DNA from: Aeromicrobium sp. Root495
GTDB lineage: Bacteria; Actinomycetota; Actinomycetes; Propionibacteriales; Nocardioidaceae
Assembly: GCF_001426755.1 (NCBI RefSeq)
Contig: NZ_LMFJ01000002.1
Location: forward strand, 147,977-200,398
Length of the DNA stretch: 52,422 bases
Direction: 5' to 3'
In this document: positions 34,215 to 43,075 of the stretch, in pieces
How positions within the stretch are numbered: position 1 is the stretch's first letter
Layout of the letters: each line of letters begins with the position of its first letter
Program-made: the position numbers and the translations under genes
Notes under the pieces: model-generated
Told to the model about the DNA's origin: nothing
The model's input: the letters and a program-made list of their open reading frames with translations, nothing else
Database searches by the model: none

Positions 34215-34526
34215 TCACGGATTACGACGGTCGAGCGCGGCAATGAGACGAGCGGCTAAGGCCGTGCTTCCCAGGCCGTCCAAGTCCGTCACACGGCGGG
34301 CGAGCTCACTCTCGGCTGACTCCCTGACGAGTCGTTCACAAGTCGCGCAGAGCACTACCCGATCGCCAAAGACGTCGCCGGTCACGGCCACTGTCCGAAC
34401 TGCTTCGGCGTCGCAAATGAGGCAAGAAGCATCGGTGACGGCTCGGTCGTCCTGGGGGGAGCCCCCAGGGCCGAGCGACCGAGCGGAGCCTCGGTACTCG
34501 ACCCTGGGGTCTTGCGGTGTGTCCAT
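34215..34526 (-). CDS. Small zinc-ribbon protein
   Basis: A 103-residue protein whose ATG overlaps the TGA of the surface-protein gene (TGATG). CLIC and CATC pairs, 23 residues apart, form a zinc ribbon, followed by an acidic helical C-terminus. An in-frame ATG at 34631 lies inside the upstream gene and is rejected. It sits in a three-gene leftward operon between two secreted proteins, so it may be a cytosolic regulator or chaperone. A 36-bp nested hairpin lies within the first third of the coding sequence. Confidence 0.65.
   Translation of the reverse strand: MDTPQDPRVEYRGSARSLGPGGSPQDDRAVTDASCLICDAEAVRTVAVTGDVFGDRVVLCATCERLVRESAESELARRVTDLDGLGSTALAARLIAALDRRNP
34441..34476. repeat. Nested inverted repeat inside the zinc-ribbon gene
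   Basis: GCTCGG (34441-34446) pairs with CCGAGC (34471-34476), and CCTGGGGG (34451-34458) pairs with CCCCCAGG (34462-34469) around a 3-nt loop. A perfect double-stem structure inside coding DNA is unusual and could regulate translation or mark a mobile repeat. Confidence 0.55.
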
Positions 34527-37009
34527 CAGTATTTCGCGTCCTTCGTCAGCAGCCAGGTGCTCTTGTTGGTCGACCACGCGATGTCCCAGCCGCGGTAACG
34601 AATGTGAACGGTCGTCCCGTAGCCGGGCCAACTCACAGCGATCTTCACCATCGGGAACGGTCGCTTGTTCCTAGCGTAGAACGGGAACCGGTGGCCCCAG
34701 CTCTCAATGACGCTCGACTTTGATTTGACCGCGAAGGTTTCGGGACCGTAGGCCTTCGGCGCATCGTCGTCTACCTCGTTGCAGGTGTAGTCGCTTCCAT
34801 TGTTCACGTCGATGCCGCAGTAGTACTTGTACGTTGCGCCGTAGCTCGGTCCGGTGATCCGCCAAGTGTGCGCTCTCATGGTCCAGAACGCCGAGGCGCC
34901 ACCCGTCATCGTCTGCTTGAAATTGCTTGCGACCGAGCCCTTGAGAGTGCAACTCTCACCGCTGCTTGTAATGACACAGCGGTTCAGGTCGTGTTCCATA
35001 TCGCGCGACTGGTACACATAGGCGCTCTTGCGAGTACCGCCGAACAGTGTGTATCCACCGGGGGTGGCGGACATTGTGGTGAAGGGTTGATCGGTCGCGT
35101 CGGGAGACTCGACGTCTAGCCCACCTGCACCCGGGTCGTCGGCCAGCTCGATCTCGGGCTCGTCGTCGACGGGGTCGGGACCGGGCGTCACGTGTGCGCC
35201 GGCCGAGGGCGCGGTCGAATCGGACGGAGACTCCGGCGAGTACCCCTGATCAGTACTTCCTGCGATGACGTTGCCTGCCGCGTTTCTGACAGTGACCGCC
35301 CCCGTGGAGAGGTTCTCAGAGATAGAGGCGCCACTCGGGTAGATCGTCGTCGCTCGGTAGTAGGCAGCGTGTTCGTCCTGCCCGTTCGAGTAGTAGCCGA
35401 GCACATCAATCTTGAAGTCGCTCGAGGTGCTTGATGTGTTCAGGACATCGACTTCACCGTCGTAGGTCGCTGTGTTGAAGGTCGACCCTGTCGTGGCGGA
35501 ACCAGATGACGAGATAGCCGTTGAACCCGTCGCAGCGTCAGAAGCACGGGGTCGGATCTGGATTGAACCTGCCGAAGAACCGTTCAGGGTCGTAACTCTC
35601 AACTTGACCCGGTCCACGCCTGTCTCGGGGACTCCCTTGAGACCGTTCACGCGGATCGCGGTGTGCTCGCCTGAGTCTGCCTTCGAGGCCGCTGCAACAG
35701 ACGAGTACAGCTGTTGCGATAGAGGGACGAATCGAATAGCTGGAGCGAACCAACCCTGGGCCGAGATACGGACTCGGAGGGTCGAGTCGCTGTTGTTTCG
35801 AATCTTGATCTTGCCGGTCGTCGAGGTGCGAAGAATCGCCGTCGTTGACGTGCCCGTGGCGGCCGGTACTGCGTCGTTGAACGAGATGTTGGAAGGCGTG
35901 TCTTCCGGGGGGTCGGCTTCGTCAGCGTTCCAAGCCACCAAGCGGCCAGGTCCTGTCCACTGAGAGACGTAGAGCGTGGAAGCAACCGCACCCACCGACG
36001 CAGGGGAAGGCAACCCGCCCTGACCTGTGAGCGTGAGTGTTCTGGTTCCACCGGCTGGCACGGGAGTGGAGTCTGCTGTGTCGTAAATGACAGGCTGCGG
36101 GAGGGGGGTGAAGGCTCCTCCATCAGAGTCATCACCGCTGAAGTACCCCTGAACATCGATATAGAAAACTGCAGAGGCGCTGCCTGAAGAGTTGCGGACT
36201 CGAATCTTTCCGTCGGGTGAAAGTTTGATCGCTAGACCGCTGTCGACGTACCCGCCGGCATTGAAGTTCACCGACGAAGGCTGCGAACTGACCGATGTTC
36301 CGCCAGGCCCAATCTGCAGCGCGCCCCCGTACTGAGCTGACGTCGGACGGTAGACCTTCACATTGGCAAAGACGGCCGTCGCGTCGTCGGGGATCGACCC
36401 ACCTGTGACGTCGTACTCCTGCCAGGTACCGGCAGTCAGGGTTGCCTCGTCAACCACACGCTTCGGCGACATCGCGACGAATCCGCCCGTTCCGCCAGAC
36501 GCCGGCGCGGCGAAGAATCCCTGGATGTCGATGTTGAAGTGCGTGGAACCTGCGTTGTTCCAGACTGAGAACTGACCGCTGCTGTTGACCGGGATGATGG
36601 CGGTGTTGGAGCGGCCAAGGTTGGCCGGATCGAACCGCAGGACCGAGGTTGTGCTTGGCATGGACGTCCCCGTCTGCCAAACCCGCAGAGATGACGTCTC
36701 CGTGGCGCTCGATGCCGCGATGTCGAGGACAACTGCCTTCACACCAGCCGACGGGACGCCGCCGACACCACCAACCGTGTAGGTCCGGGACACCCCTGCC
36801 CCTAGAGCGCTGGACGATCCTCCGGTGCCGGCTGCCGTATCCACAAGACGGAAGGGCGTCACCGGGAAGAATTCGCTACCGGCGGCGTCCGCGCGGGCCC
36901 CCGGTGCGACGACCACTGCTGCCAATGTTGTGGCCAGAAGAGCGAACGAGATAATCGTCGCAAGTGAGCGCAATGGTCGCGCTAGAGAGATGGGGGCGAA
37001 GCCGTTCAT
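34526..37009 (-). CDS. Large secreted repeat protein
   Basis: An 827-residue protein with an N-terminal signal region (RSLATIISFALLATTLAAVVV, then GARADA). Four related beta-rich units follow, each opening with an FxPxxPxRLxDT-like string (FFPVTPFRLVDT at ~47, then diverged copies near 170, 295 and 420) and holding an xIDxxGYF-like end. Such units are common in actinobacterial cell-surface proteins, often beside hydrolase domains. The C-terminal ~200 residues are different, with Cys pairs and Trp-rich strands. It has the first start of an operon with a zinc-ribbon protein and the EEP nuclease. Function is unknown; adhesion or cell-wall binding is plausible. Confidence 0.8.
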   Translation of the reverse strand: MNGFAPISLARPLRSLATIISFALLATTLAAVVVAPGARADAAGSEFFPVTPFRLVDTAAGTGGSSSALGAGVSRTYTVGGVGGVPSAGVKAVVLDIAASSATETSSLRVWQTGTSMPSTTSVLRFDPANLGRSNTAIIPVNSSGQFSVWNNAGSTHFNIDIQGFFAAPASGGTGGFVAMSPKRVVDEATLTAGTWQEYDVTGGSIPDDATAVFANVKVYRPTSAQYGGALQIGPGGTSVSSQPSSVNFNAGGYVDSGLAIKLSPDGKIRVRNSSGSASAVFYIDVQGYFSGDDSDGGAFTPLPQPVIYDTADSTPVPAGGTRTLTLTGQGGLPSPASVGAVASTLYVSQWTGPGRLVAWNADEADPPEDTPSNISFNDAVPAATGTSTTAILRTSTTGKIKIRNNSDSTLRVRISAQGWFAPAIRFVPLSQQLYSSVAAASKADSGEHTAIRVNGLKGVPETGVDRVKLRVTTLNGSSAGSIQIRPRASDAATGSTAISSSGSATTGSTFNTATYDGEVDVLNTSSTSSDFKIDVLGYYSNGQDEHAAYYRATTIYPSGASISENLSTGAVTVRNAAGNVIAGSTDQGYSPESPSDSTAPSAGAHVTPGPDPVDDEPEIELADDPGAGGLDVESPDATDQPFTTMSATPGGYTLFGGTRKSAYVYQSRDMEHDLNRCVITSSGESCTLKGSVASNFKQTMTGGASAFWTMRAHTWRITGPSYGATYKYYCGIDVNNGSDYTCNEVDDDAPKAYGPETFAVKSKSSVIESWGHRFPFYARNKRPFPMVKIAVSWPGYGTTVHIRYRGWDIAWSTNKSTWLLTKDAKY

Positions 37010-37370
37010 CTATGTCCCTTCATGAGCCCCCGAGCATCGATATCTCATCACGGCTTGACCTCAGAGGTTCACTGTTCTCGTCCTGACGAAGTCATGGGTG
37101 AGGAGTTGAGCCAATGACCTCAAATCGTTCAGCTGAACGGCACACCCACCCCGTCCCGCGGGCCCTCGAGTCGAACCTGATTTCGCCGCGCCGAGATGTC
37201 CGGCGACCATCCGCCCGCCCGGTTGGCTGGCTGCCCGGCATCGATCTAGTCCGCTCGGCCGCTTCAGTCAGCTCCACCGACCGTCCGTCTTCGTCGAGGA
37301 GGTTGACCTTAAGCACGGTTTCCCGGCACCAGCGCGTCTCACCGCGCAGGACGGTTTAAGGCGTACCAAT
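37010..37370. other. Spacer upstream of the surface-protein operon
   Basis: About 360 bp containing the leader of the surface-protein gene. A 74-codon open frame on the minus strand starts with a plausible-looking N-terminus (LKVNLLDEDGRSVELTEAAER) but degenerates into Arg/Gly-rich sequence, so it is not called. No convincing promoter or repeat was seen. Confidence 0.4.
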
Positions 37371-37404
37371 GGTTCCCCGCCGGCCGACCGGCCGGCGGGG
37401 AACC
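37371..37404. terminator. 15-bp perfect hairpin, probable terminator
   Basis: The arm at 37371-37385 (GGTTCCCCGCCGGCC) and its complement at 37390-37404 form a perfect 15-bp stem with a 4-nt loop. No T-run follows on either strand. It lies 163 bp beyond the stop of the leftward methyltransferase gene and could end transcription there. The stretch from 37405 to 37566 contains no supported gene. Confidence 0.65.
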
Positions 37405-37566
37405 AGACGGACGGCTTCGCTTGGGGAGCGATCGACGATGTGCCGGCCGGCCGATGCTTCAGTATCCAGTGCGGGTCAGTTGGGCGCCAGAGTGGCGCGA
37501 GGGCTGGTCAGACGTCTGCGCGGCGGGACTGCATCCCTCATTCGATGGCCGGCTCGGACATCTGTT

Positions 37567-38601
37567 TCAGAGAGGAAGATGCAGCACATCACCCTCACCG
37601 TCATCGATGTCGGTGGGACGGAGCCGGCGAGCGAGCCGGTGTTCGATTAGTTTGGTGTACTCAAGCTCGCGCTCGATGGAGATGCTGCGCATTCTTTCGA
37701 TGAGAGCCGCCTCTGCGGTCGTCCCCGACCCGGCGAAGGGGTCCAGCACCAGGCCGTTGGTCGGTGCCACGAGCCGGGTCAGGACTCGCATCAGGTCGAG
37801 CGGTTTGACCGTGGGGTGGGCGGTCTCGTTGAGGGTGACCCGCTCGGACTGGTTGGGCTTGGAGACCCAGATCGCCAGTGAGATCGACTCCTTGGACCCT
37901 GCGTCGAGGTCTGTTGCCCGTGCGGTGTCCAGCATGACATTCGTGGGCCAGCGGCTACTCGACCCTGGTGGACCGACGCGGGTGCCTCGGATGTTGAGTG
38001 CCCCGACGCCATACTTGAGGAGGTTCTGCGCGACGGTCCCTTCCAGTGGCTTTCGCGCGAGGACCACCGGCTCGTGTGACGGCTTGAGGGTGGTGCTCCA
38101 TCCGCTCCATGCTTCCCCGGCGGCTGGGTCGGTCTTGGAGATCTCTCGTCCTACGTCGGTCGACTTGGGAAACCCGCTGGTGTAGAGCCAAGCGATGCTG
38201 TCGCGAATCTCGAACCCTGCATCCTCTGCGGCGACGGCGAGGCGGTGCCAGGTCCGCGTACCCCCGAATGCAACAAGGTGGCCGCCCGGCATGAGGACCC
38301 GAAGGCACTCCGTGAGCCACTCGGTGCACCAGCGCTGGAATGTGGCTGGGTCGTTGTCGGCGTATCCACGAGAGTGAGTGGCTTTCTCGTGCCAGTTCTT
38401 GGACTGCATGCCAAGCATGCGCCGCTCCGTCAGGTCGTCTGCTCGGCGGTCGGTAGGCGATCCCTCTATGGCGTAGGGAGGGTCGGTGACGACGGCGTGG
38501 ACCGAGTTGTCAGGCATGTTCCTGAGGTATTTCACGCAGTCGCCGTGGAGCACGGTGTGCCGATCGGGCGAGGCCGGGTTCGCGGCCGTTGAGGTGTTCA
38601 C
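37567..38601 (-). CDS. Orphan DNA methyltransferase (beta class)
   Basis: A 344-residue amino-methyltransferase. The catalytic motif DPPY (TDPPYAIEG) precedes the SAM-binding motif DPFAGSGTT, the order of beta-class N4-cytosine or N6-adenine enzymes. HPTVKPLDLMRVLTRLV is the conserved helix before the SAM motif. The central ~150-residue target-recognition region is variable. No restriction endonuclease gene is adjacent, so it may be a solitary phage- or element-type methylase that protects DNA or regulates genes. The product ends HLPL. Confidence 0.9.
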   Translation of the reverse strand: MNTSTAANPASPDRHTVLHGDCVKYLRNMPDNSVHAVVTDPPYAIEGSPTDRRADDLTERRMLGMQSKNWHEKATHSRGYADNDPATFQRWCTEWLTECLRVLMPGGHLVAFGGTRTWHRLAVAAEDAGFEIRDSIAWLYTSGFPKSTDVGREISKTDPAAGEAWSGWSTTLKPSHEPVVLARKPLEGTVAQNLLKYGVGALNIRGTRVGPPGSSSRWPTNVMLDTARATDLDAGSKESISLAIWVSKPNQSERVTLNETAHPTVKPLDLMRVLTRLVAPTNGLVLDPFAGSGTTAEAALIERMRSISIERELEYTKLIEHRLARRLRPTDIDDGEGDVLHLPL

Positions 38602-38671
38602 CGCGTGGTTATCGGCGCAACTCCCGAACGACTAGTGGCCAAGCGGGCGGCGACCTCTTCCGGGCGCGCAA

Positions 38672-38968
38672 TCAGTCCTTGGACCAATGGTCTCGGATGA
38701 CCGCACTCACCGCGTCCAGCGAACCTGTCTGTTCGTAGAGAGCAATGCCTAGCGTGACGGCGAGGCTCTCGAGGTGACGGGCGTTGCGGGCGGCCTCCAA
38801 GCCTGTAAGCGCGTTCACCGAGGCGGCCAGCGCGTCGAGCTCTTCCGCCAGGTCGCCCATTTTGTCGGCGCCGACGGACACCGCCACGATCAGTTCGATT
38901 AGGCGTTCCGCGTCACTCTCAGCTGTTGCGGGGTGGTCGGACGGTGAGTCTGCGTTGACGATTGTCAT
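38672..38968 (-). CDS. Small hypothetical helical protein
   Basis: A 98-residue, acidic, helical protein with an AGAAGGG site before ATG. Heptad-like spacing of Leu/Ala (LIELIVAVSVG, LAEELDALAASV, ARHLESLAVTLG) suggests a helical bundle or dimer. No family is recognised. It lies between the methyltransferase and a small rightward gene, on the methyltransferase strand. Confidence 0.6.
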   Translation of the reverse strand: MTIVNADSPSDHPATAESDAERLIELIVAVSVGADKMGDLAEELDALAASVNALTGLEAARNARHLESLAVTLGIALYEQTGSLDAVSAVIRDHWSKD

Positions 38969-39137
38969 GTCATTCAGCCCTTCTCTGAGGTCGGCGGACG
39001 GCCGACTTCAGAGTTATCGGCACGTCCGGGCCAGAACTGGGCGATCGTTGACCCCGGGGCTCGGCGACGCACTGGTCGCTAGATGTATCCGCACCACGGG
39101 CAGTGCGCCGCCTCGCCAGCAGAAACCATACACAGAA

Positions 39138-39155
39138 TGTATATGTACGTATACA
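39138..39155. promoter_or_regulatory. Inverted repeat TGTATA-N6-TATACA
   Basis: A 6-bp inverted repeat with a 6-bp spacer, AT-rich in a GC-rich region, between divergent small genes (38968 and 39175). It may be an operator or include a -10 element for the rightward gene. TAGGCT six bases before the GTG at 39175 could make that gene leaderless. Confidence 0.45.
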
Positions 39156-39174
39156 AAGGCCGTAGGCTGGTTCA

Positions 39175-39492
39175 GTGAGTGAACCCCTGACCCCTCCCGA
39201 GCGCATGGCCCTCGACGAGCACTCCGGCACACGCCCCAACCCAGGGGCGCTCGAGAGCGCCAGGCGTCATACGGAGGCCTGGCGCCCCGTCGTCGACCTG
39301 GACGCCGTGCCCTACATCGACCGAATTCGCGCCGCGCTCGGCCCTTCGCACGAGGCAGGCGTCGAGGCATTTTTGATCAACGGTCGAGTTGGGTCAGACG
39401 AAAGGCTCTCCGTACTGGAGTGGCTGGTCGCGGGTCGCGACCTGGCCCCGGTCCTGCGACTGGCCGACGAGTCGCGGCACGGCTGGGAGTAA
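39175..39492 (+). CDS. Small hypothetical protein
   Basis: A 105-residue protein from a GTG, starting SEPLTPPERMALDEHSG. The second half (VPYIDRIRAALGP, RLSVLEWLVAGRDLAPVLRLADESRHGW) is helical and polar. No motif or family is recognised. No Shine-Dalgarno sequence is visible, and a possible leaderless start is noted. It converges with the frameshifted membrane protein gene. Confidence 0.55.
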   Translation: MSEPLTPPERMALDEHSGTRPNPGALESARRHTEAWRPVVDLDAVPYIDRIRAALGPSHEAGVEAFLINGRVGSDERLSVLEWLVAGRDLAPVLRLADESRHGWE

Positions 39493-39525
39493 CAACCCGC
39501 CAATCGGCCCGCTTCCCGCGAGCGC

Positions 39526-40408
39526 TTAGGTCCTGCTGCTCCGCACCTCGATCATCAGCAAGAGGAAGGCGGAGACCAGCCCGAAGTAGAGAGCTGAAAG
39601 CACGCTGAAGAGAGTCAGGGGCACAGTCTCCAGACCGGCGAACGAGACCACAGCTAAGGTCGCGACCGTTGGCGCGGCCGCGACTGCGAGAACGAGTCCG
39701 GTCGGCCGCATCACGGCTCTGACGCCCGAGCTGAACCAACAGAGGACCGCCAACAGGGTCTCGAACCTCCTCAAGGCAAGTACGAACGCGACCGGCACGA
39801 AGAGACACAGAGCGTGCCCGACCCACCACCCCAACGACGGCCCGTGCGGCTCGGCCAAGTCGGCACCGACCTTGTATCCCAGGATCAGGATCAGTCCTTC
39901 GGTGAGTGCAGTGACCCGCAGGACCGCCAATGACCAGGCCCTCGCACCGACTTCGTCCGGTCGAACGTCGTCGTCTGCTGGCGAGGTGTTGTCGAAAATG
40001 GATGCCGTGACGATGAAGAGTGTCATGAAGGCGCCCCGGGCGAGGGTCGACCCGGCAACTGCGAATCCCTTGCCCCGCAAGAGTCGCGTAGCGCTCGGCC
40101 GCCTCCAGAATTTCGCAAGGCCGGGCCTCCGTCGGAAAGAGGTCGACGACCTCTGCCCTCGAGTTAGGAATGCCGTCGAGCACGATGTAGAGGTAGGCGG
40201 CAACCATGAGAACCACGAGTGTGGGAGGAGAGGCCTTGAGACTGAGCGCCTGACTCCCCGGCACCCTGACGCGCGTGGATATCTGCACCGAGATCGTGAT
40301 GACAAGCGCGGCGAGTACGCCGGCGAACGCGGCTCCGTTGGCCGCGGAGTTGAGGGGTACCCAGCCGGGCATGAGGTCGCCTTCCGCGAGGTCCGTGTGG
40401 ACACTCAT
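39526..40408 (-). pseudogene. Membrane protein gene with a frameshift
   Basis: The N-terminal third reads in the frame from ATG 40408 (LAEGDLMPGWVPLNSAANG, two hydrophobic segments). The remaining part reads in another frame ending at 39526, with about five more segments (LARGAFMTLFIVTASIFDN; LGWWVGHALCLFVPVAF). The frames join near 40080-40095, where AERYATL leads into LLRGKGFAVAG. One base gained or lost there would restore a single ~290-residue protein with seven transmembrane helices. It is either a real frameshift (broken gene) or a sequencing error. No family is recognised. Confidence 0.65.
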
Positions 40409-40867
40409 CCCAAAGAGGCCCCCTGATCACAGGCCAGCGGAAAATTTCTTCGGACAGGGCCGGACCCCCTAGGCGTCAGCCACCCCGACCAGGTAGCTCA
40501 GGCGCATCGACCCACCTAGGGCGCCCACGAGCTCGGGGTTGCCTCCGTCCGCCAGGGCTAGCAGGGGCCGGGACGGCCACGGGGAGACCACATCCCGGCA
40601 GATTCGTCCGATACAGCTGGCATGACTGCGCCTGAGGACCCGGCCTTCGCGACACCGCGTCCAACACCGGTTCCGCCTACACCGCCGGATGACTGGTAGG
40701 CCCACGCTGAGCCTGCCCTCTGGCTTAGCCCCGTTTGGGCGATCTCAAGCCGCGTGGCCACGGGTCCGACGGTGCTGCCGACCGTCCCACTCAGGGCGCC
40801 CAGATCACGGCCGAGACCGAGTTTTCTTGCGCCGGTGATCGCGTGATCTCCATGCCGACGAACCGGC
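40409..40867. other. Spacer with possible gene remnant
   Basis: About 460 bp with no supported complete gene. On the minus strand, a short natural-looking tail (ADGGNPELVGALGGSMRLSYLVGVADA) ends at 40469 and could be a remnant of a decayed gene. Open frames on the plus strand are low-complexity shadows. It ends at the promoter of the secreted inhibitor-like gene. Confidence 0.35.
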
Positions 40868-41233
40868 ATGAAGAACATATTCTCGCCTGTCCGAGTGGCC
40901 TTCTCGATCATCGTCGGAGCCACCTTCACCCTCCTGCCCTTGGCCGCAAACGCCTCCATGTCGCAGTGCCCCTCCGGGTACTTCTGCGTCTGGTCCGAGA
41001 CCAACTTCAAGGGCGGCTTCCAGAAGTTCGCCGCCACCAACTCGTACCGCCCCATCACGTCCGGAGCGACACAGTCCTACTACAACAACCGAACGAAGCG
41101 GACCTGGCTGCACCAGGACGCAGCTGGCGACGGCTCGTACCTGTGCATCAACCCGGGGGGCTCGAACAGCAACACCAGCGGATGGCAGGAGGACGCCCAA
41201 GCCGCCTACCTAGCGACTGTGACCAACTGCTGA
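40868..41233 (+). CDS. Secreted peptidase-inhibitor-like protein (I36 type)
   Basis: A 121-residue protein with a signal peptide (cut near ANA|SMSQ). The mature part CPSGYFCVWSETNFKGGFQKF, TSYRP..., SYYNNR and a C-terminal Cys pattern is the beta/gamma-crystallin-like fold of peptidase inhibitor family I36 (Streptomyces metalloprotease inhibitor type). It is probably exported and stabilised by two disulfides. The inhibited protease is unknown. A small inverted repeat (TGGTCGG-A-CCGACCA) follows at 41242-41256. Confidence 0.8.
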   Translation: MKNIFSPVRVAFSIIVGATFTLLPLAANASMSQCPSGYFCVWSETNFKGGFQKFAATNSYRPITSGATQSYYNNRTKRTWLHQDAAGDGSYLCINPGGSNSNTSGWQEDAQAAYLATVTNC

Positions 41234-41288
41234 GGGGTTTCTGGTCGGACCGACCAAAAACGAACCCGACGGAGGTTATCGTCAACGC

Positions 41289-41828
41289 GTGATCGAGGAG
41301 GACTTCGCTGACCTCTACGCTGCCCTTCGCGAACCTGTTCTCGCCTTCGCGGTGCGTCGCGTGGGACGCGAGGCGGCGAAGGACGTCGTCTCCGAGACGT
41401 TCGAAGTCGCCTGGCGCAAGCGGGCCGAGTTCCCCGACGACCGAACGAAGTGGGCGGCCTGGATTGTCGGGATCGCCAAGAACAAGGTCCTCCAGGAACT
41501 GGAACGACGAAGCCGTAAACATCACGACAACCGATTCACCGAGGACTGGCTCGGGCCACATCCCGCCTCCACCGGCGAGGACGTGGCCCGAGTGGTCGTG
41601 GACAGCGACGCGGGGCGGCGTGTTTACCGAGCCCTGTCGCCGGCCGAGAAACTTCTGTTCGACGTAGCCTTCTTCCGAGAACTCTCCCCGCAGGACGGAG
41701 CACAAGTTCTCGGGATATCGACCTCGGCTTTCACCAGCCGCGTGAACCGACTACGTCAGAGGCTCCGAGAGCTGCAGGAACTAGACCCGCCAGACAACGC
41801 GTCCACCTCAGGAGGTGCAACGAGATGA
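41289..41828 (+). CDS. ECF-type RNA polymerase sigma factor
   Basis: A 179-residue sigma factor from a GTG. Sigma-2 is visible at about 5-75 (DLYAALREPVLAFAVRRVG, DVVSETFEVAWRKRAEFPDD). Sigma-4 is at about 115-160 (ALSPAEKLLFDVAFFRELSPQDGAQVLGISTSAF). A GGAGG lies 13 bases before the start, a little far. The stop overlaps the ATG of the membrane partner (ATGA), the usual sigma/anti-sigma layout in actinobacteria. Confidence 0.88.
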   Translation: MIEEDFADLYAALREPVLAFAVRRVGREAAKDVVSETFEVAWRKRAEFPDDRTKWAAWIVGIAKNKVLQELERRSRKHHDNRFTEDWLGPHPASTGEDVARVVVDSDAGRRVYRALSPAEKLLFDVAFFRELSPQDGAQVLGISTSAFTSRVNRLRQRLRELQELDPPDNASTSGGATR

Positions 41829-42922
41829 CTTCCCCCGACAAGGACGCTGATGACGCTCTCGAGCTCTTCCGGCGGGAGGCGGAGGAACTTGGGTTCGGGT
41901 CCGGCGACCTCGGTGACCTGGCCGCCCAACTCGAGTCGCCCGACGACTTCATCGCACGGATGAAACGTCAGGACCGCGAACGCGAGGAACAGGAGCAGGA
42001 CCTTGCACCGCCTCGCCCGCTTCGTCGGCGACGGCGGGCAGTCCTGGTGGCGGTCGGGACCGCGGCCGCGAGTGCAGCACTTGTCTTCGGAATCGCTCGG
42101 CCCGGCGGATCTCCCGCCGCCGCCGACGCCCCACCGGTTCTGGACTTCGAGTTCGCCGCCGCGACCCGAATCGCCTACGCCCCGGGTAAGAACCCCACCC
42201 CAATCCTGAAGCTGCTCTCGGATGCCGCCGACGGTGCCAGTCCATCAATACCCGGTGCGGGAACGATCCAGTACAAGAAGACCGACAACTGGTACGCGGA
42301 CCAGGACGACAACGGCACGTCGAAGATCGTCCCGCGAGTCAGCGAGACCTGGCTGAGGCCAGACGGATCACTCACGACCAAGGAGTTCGTGGGCCAGGCG
42401 CTCAGAGCGGACGGGCGTGGTGTCCTGCCCGGCCGCGGCAAGCAGTTGGTGAACGAGACCCTCGAAGCCGGATCTGTGGATGCCGGCTTCGCCCGCTCCC
42501 TGCCGACCGACCCCGCAGCCCTAGCGTCAGCGCTGGTCGCCCACGGTCAGTGCGAGTCAACGACGAAGGGTGACGTTAGGTCTCTCTGCCTCTACCGGCA
42601 GGTCGTCGAGCTCACCCAGACCTACGTCCTACCCGCGAGCCTGACGGCGGCCCTCTGGCAAATGCTCGACGGCGAGGCAGGTTTCCGGACTCTCGGGTCG
42701 GTCGAGGACCGCGCAGGTCGAGACGCTGTCGCCATCTCGCTGGTCTCTTCCGACGAGCCGGAGATCCGGCACCTTCTCTTCGGGAGTCTCGACGACGGCC
42801 AGATCCTCGGTTACGAGGAGATCCTGATCAAGACTGACCCTGACCTCGACGTGAAGCCCCCCTCGGTCCTGTCGTTCTCAACATCGTTGGACTCGCGTCT
42901 GACCGAGTCCGCACCCGAGTAG
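41825..42922 (+). CDS. CU044_5270-type membrane protein, probable anti-sigma
   Basis: A 365-residue protein coupled to the sigma factor. The N-terminal cytosolic part (~75 residues) is acidic and charged, with no HxxxCxxC zinc motif. One transmembrane segment follows (AVLVAVGTAAASAALVFGIA). The ~260-residue extracytoplasmic domain resembles the CU044_5270 family that accompanies ECF sigma factors. It likely holds the sigma at the membrane and senses an envelope signal. That mechanism is inference. Confidence 0.8.
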   Translation: MTSPDKDADDALELFRREAEELGFGSGDLGDLAAQLESPDDFIARMKRQDREREEQEQDLAPPRPLRRRRRAVLVAVGTAAASAALVFGIARPGGSPAAADAPPVLDFEFAAATRIAYAPGKNPTPILKLLSDAADGASPSIPGAGTIQYKKTDNWYADQDDNGTSKIVPRVSETWLRPDGSLTTKEFVGQALRADGRGVLPGRGKQLVNETLEAGSVDAGFARSLPTDPAALASALVAHGQCESTTKGDVRSLCLYRQVVELTQTYVLPASLTAALWQMLDGEAGFRTLGSVEDRAGRDAVAISLVSSDEPEIRHLLFGSLDDGQILGYEEILIKTDPDLDVKPPSVLSFSTSLDSRLTESAPE

Positions 42923-43075
42923 TTTCCCTCCTCGGCGATCGCCGGCAGCGACGCCCGGTCGGCGGAACGCGACGGATCGACCAACGACGCAAGAAAAGTT
43001 CTTGTCTCGGCGTGATCGACGACGCCCTTCTGGGACGAGCAGTGAAGCCCGCCTTCCCTCACCCCAGGAGGCCCC

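Noticed and set aside
37092..37316. 74-codon minus-strand frame with natural-looking first 20 residues
   Set aside because: GTG start, the rest is Arg/Gly-rich, and there is no ribosome-binding site or homology impression.
41242..41256. Inverted repeat TGGTCGG-A-CCGACCA after the inhibitor-like gene
   Set aside because: One-base loop and an A-run rather than a T-run on the plus strand, so it is not a convincing terminator. It could be an operator but there is no support.
41230..41289. ECF-type promoter before the sigma factor at 41289
   Set aside because: GAAC and CGTC elements are present but only 14 bases apart, too short for the class.
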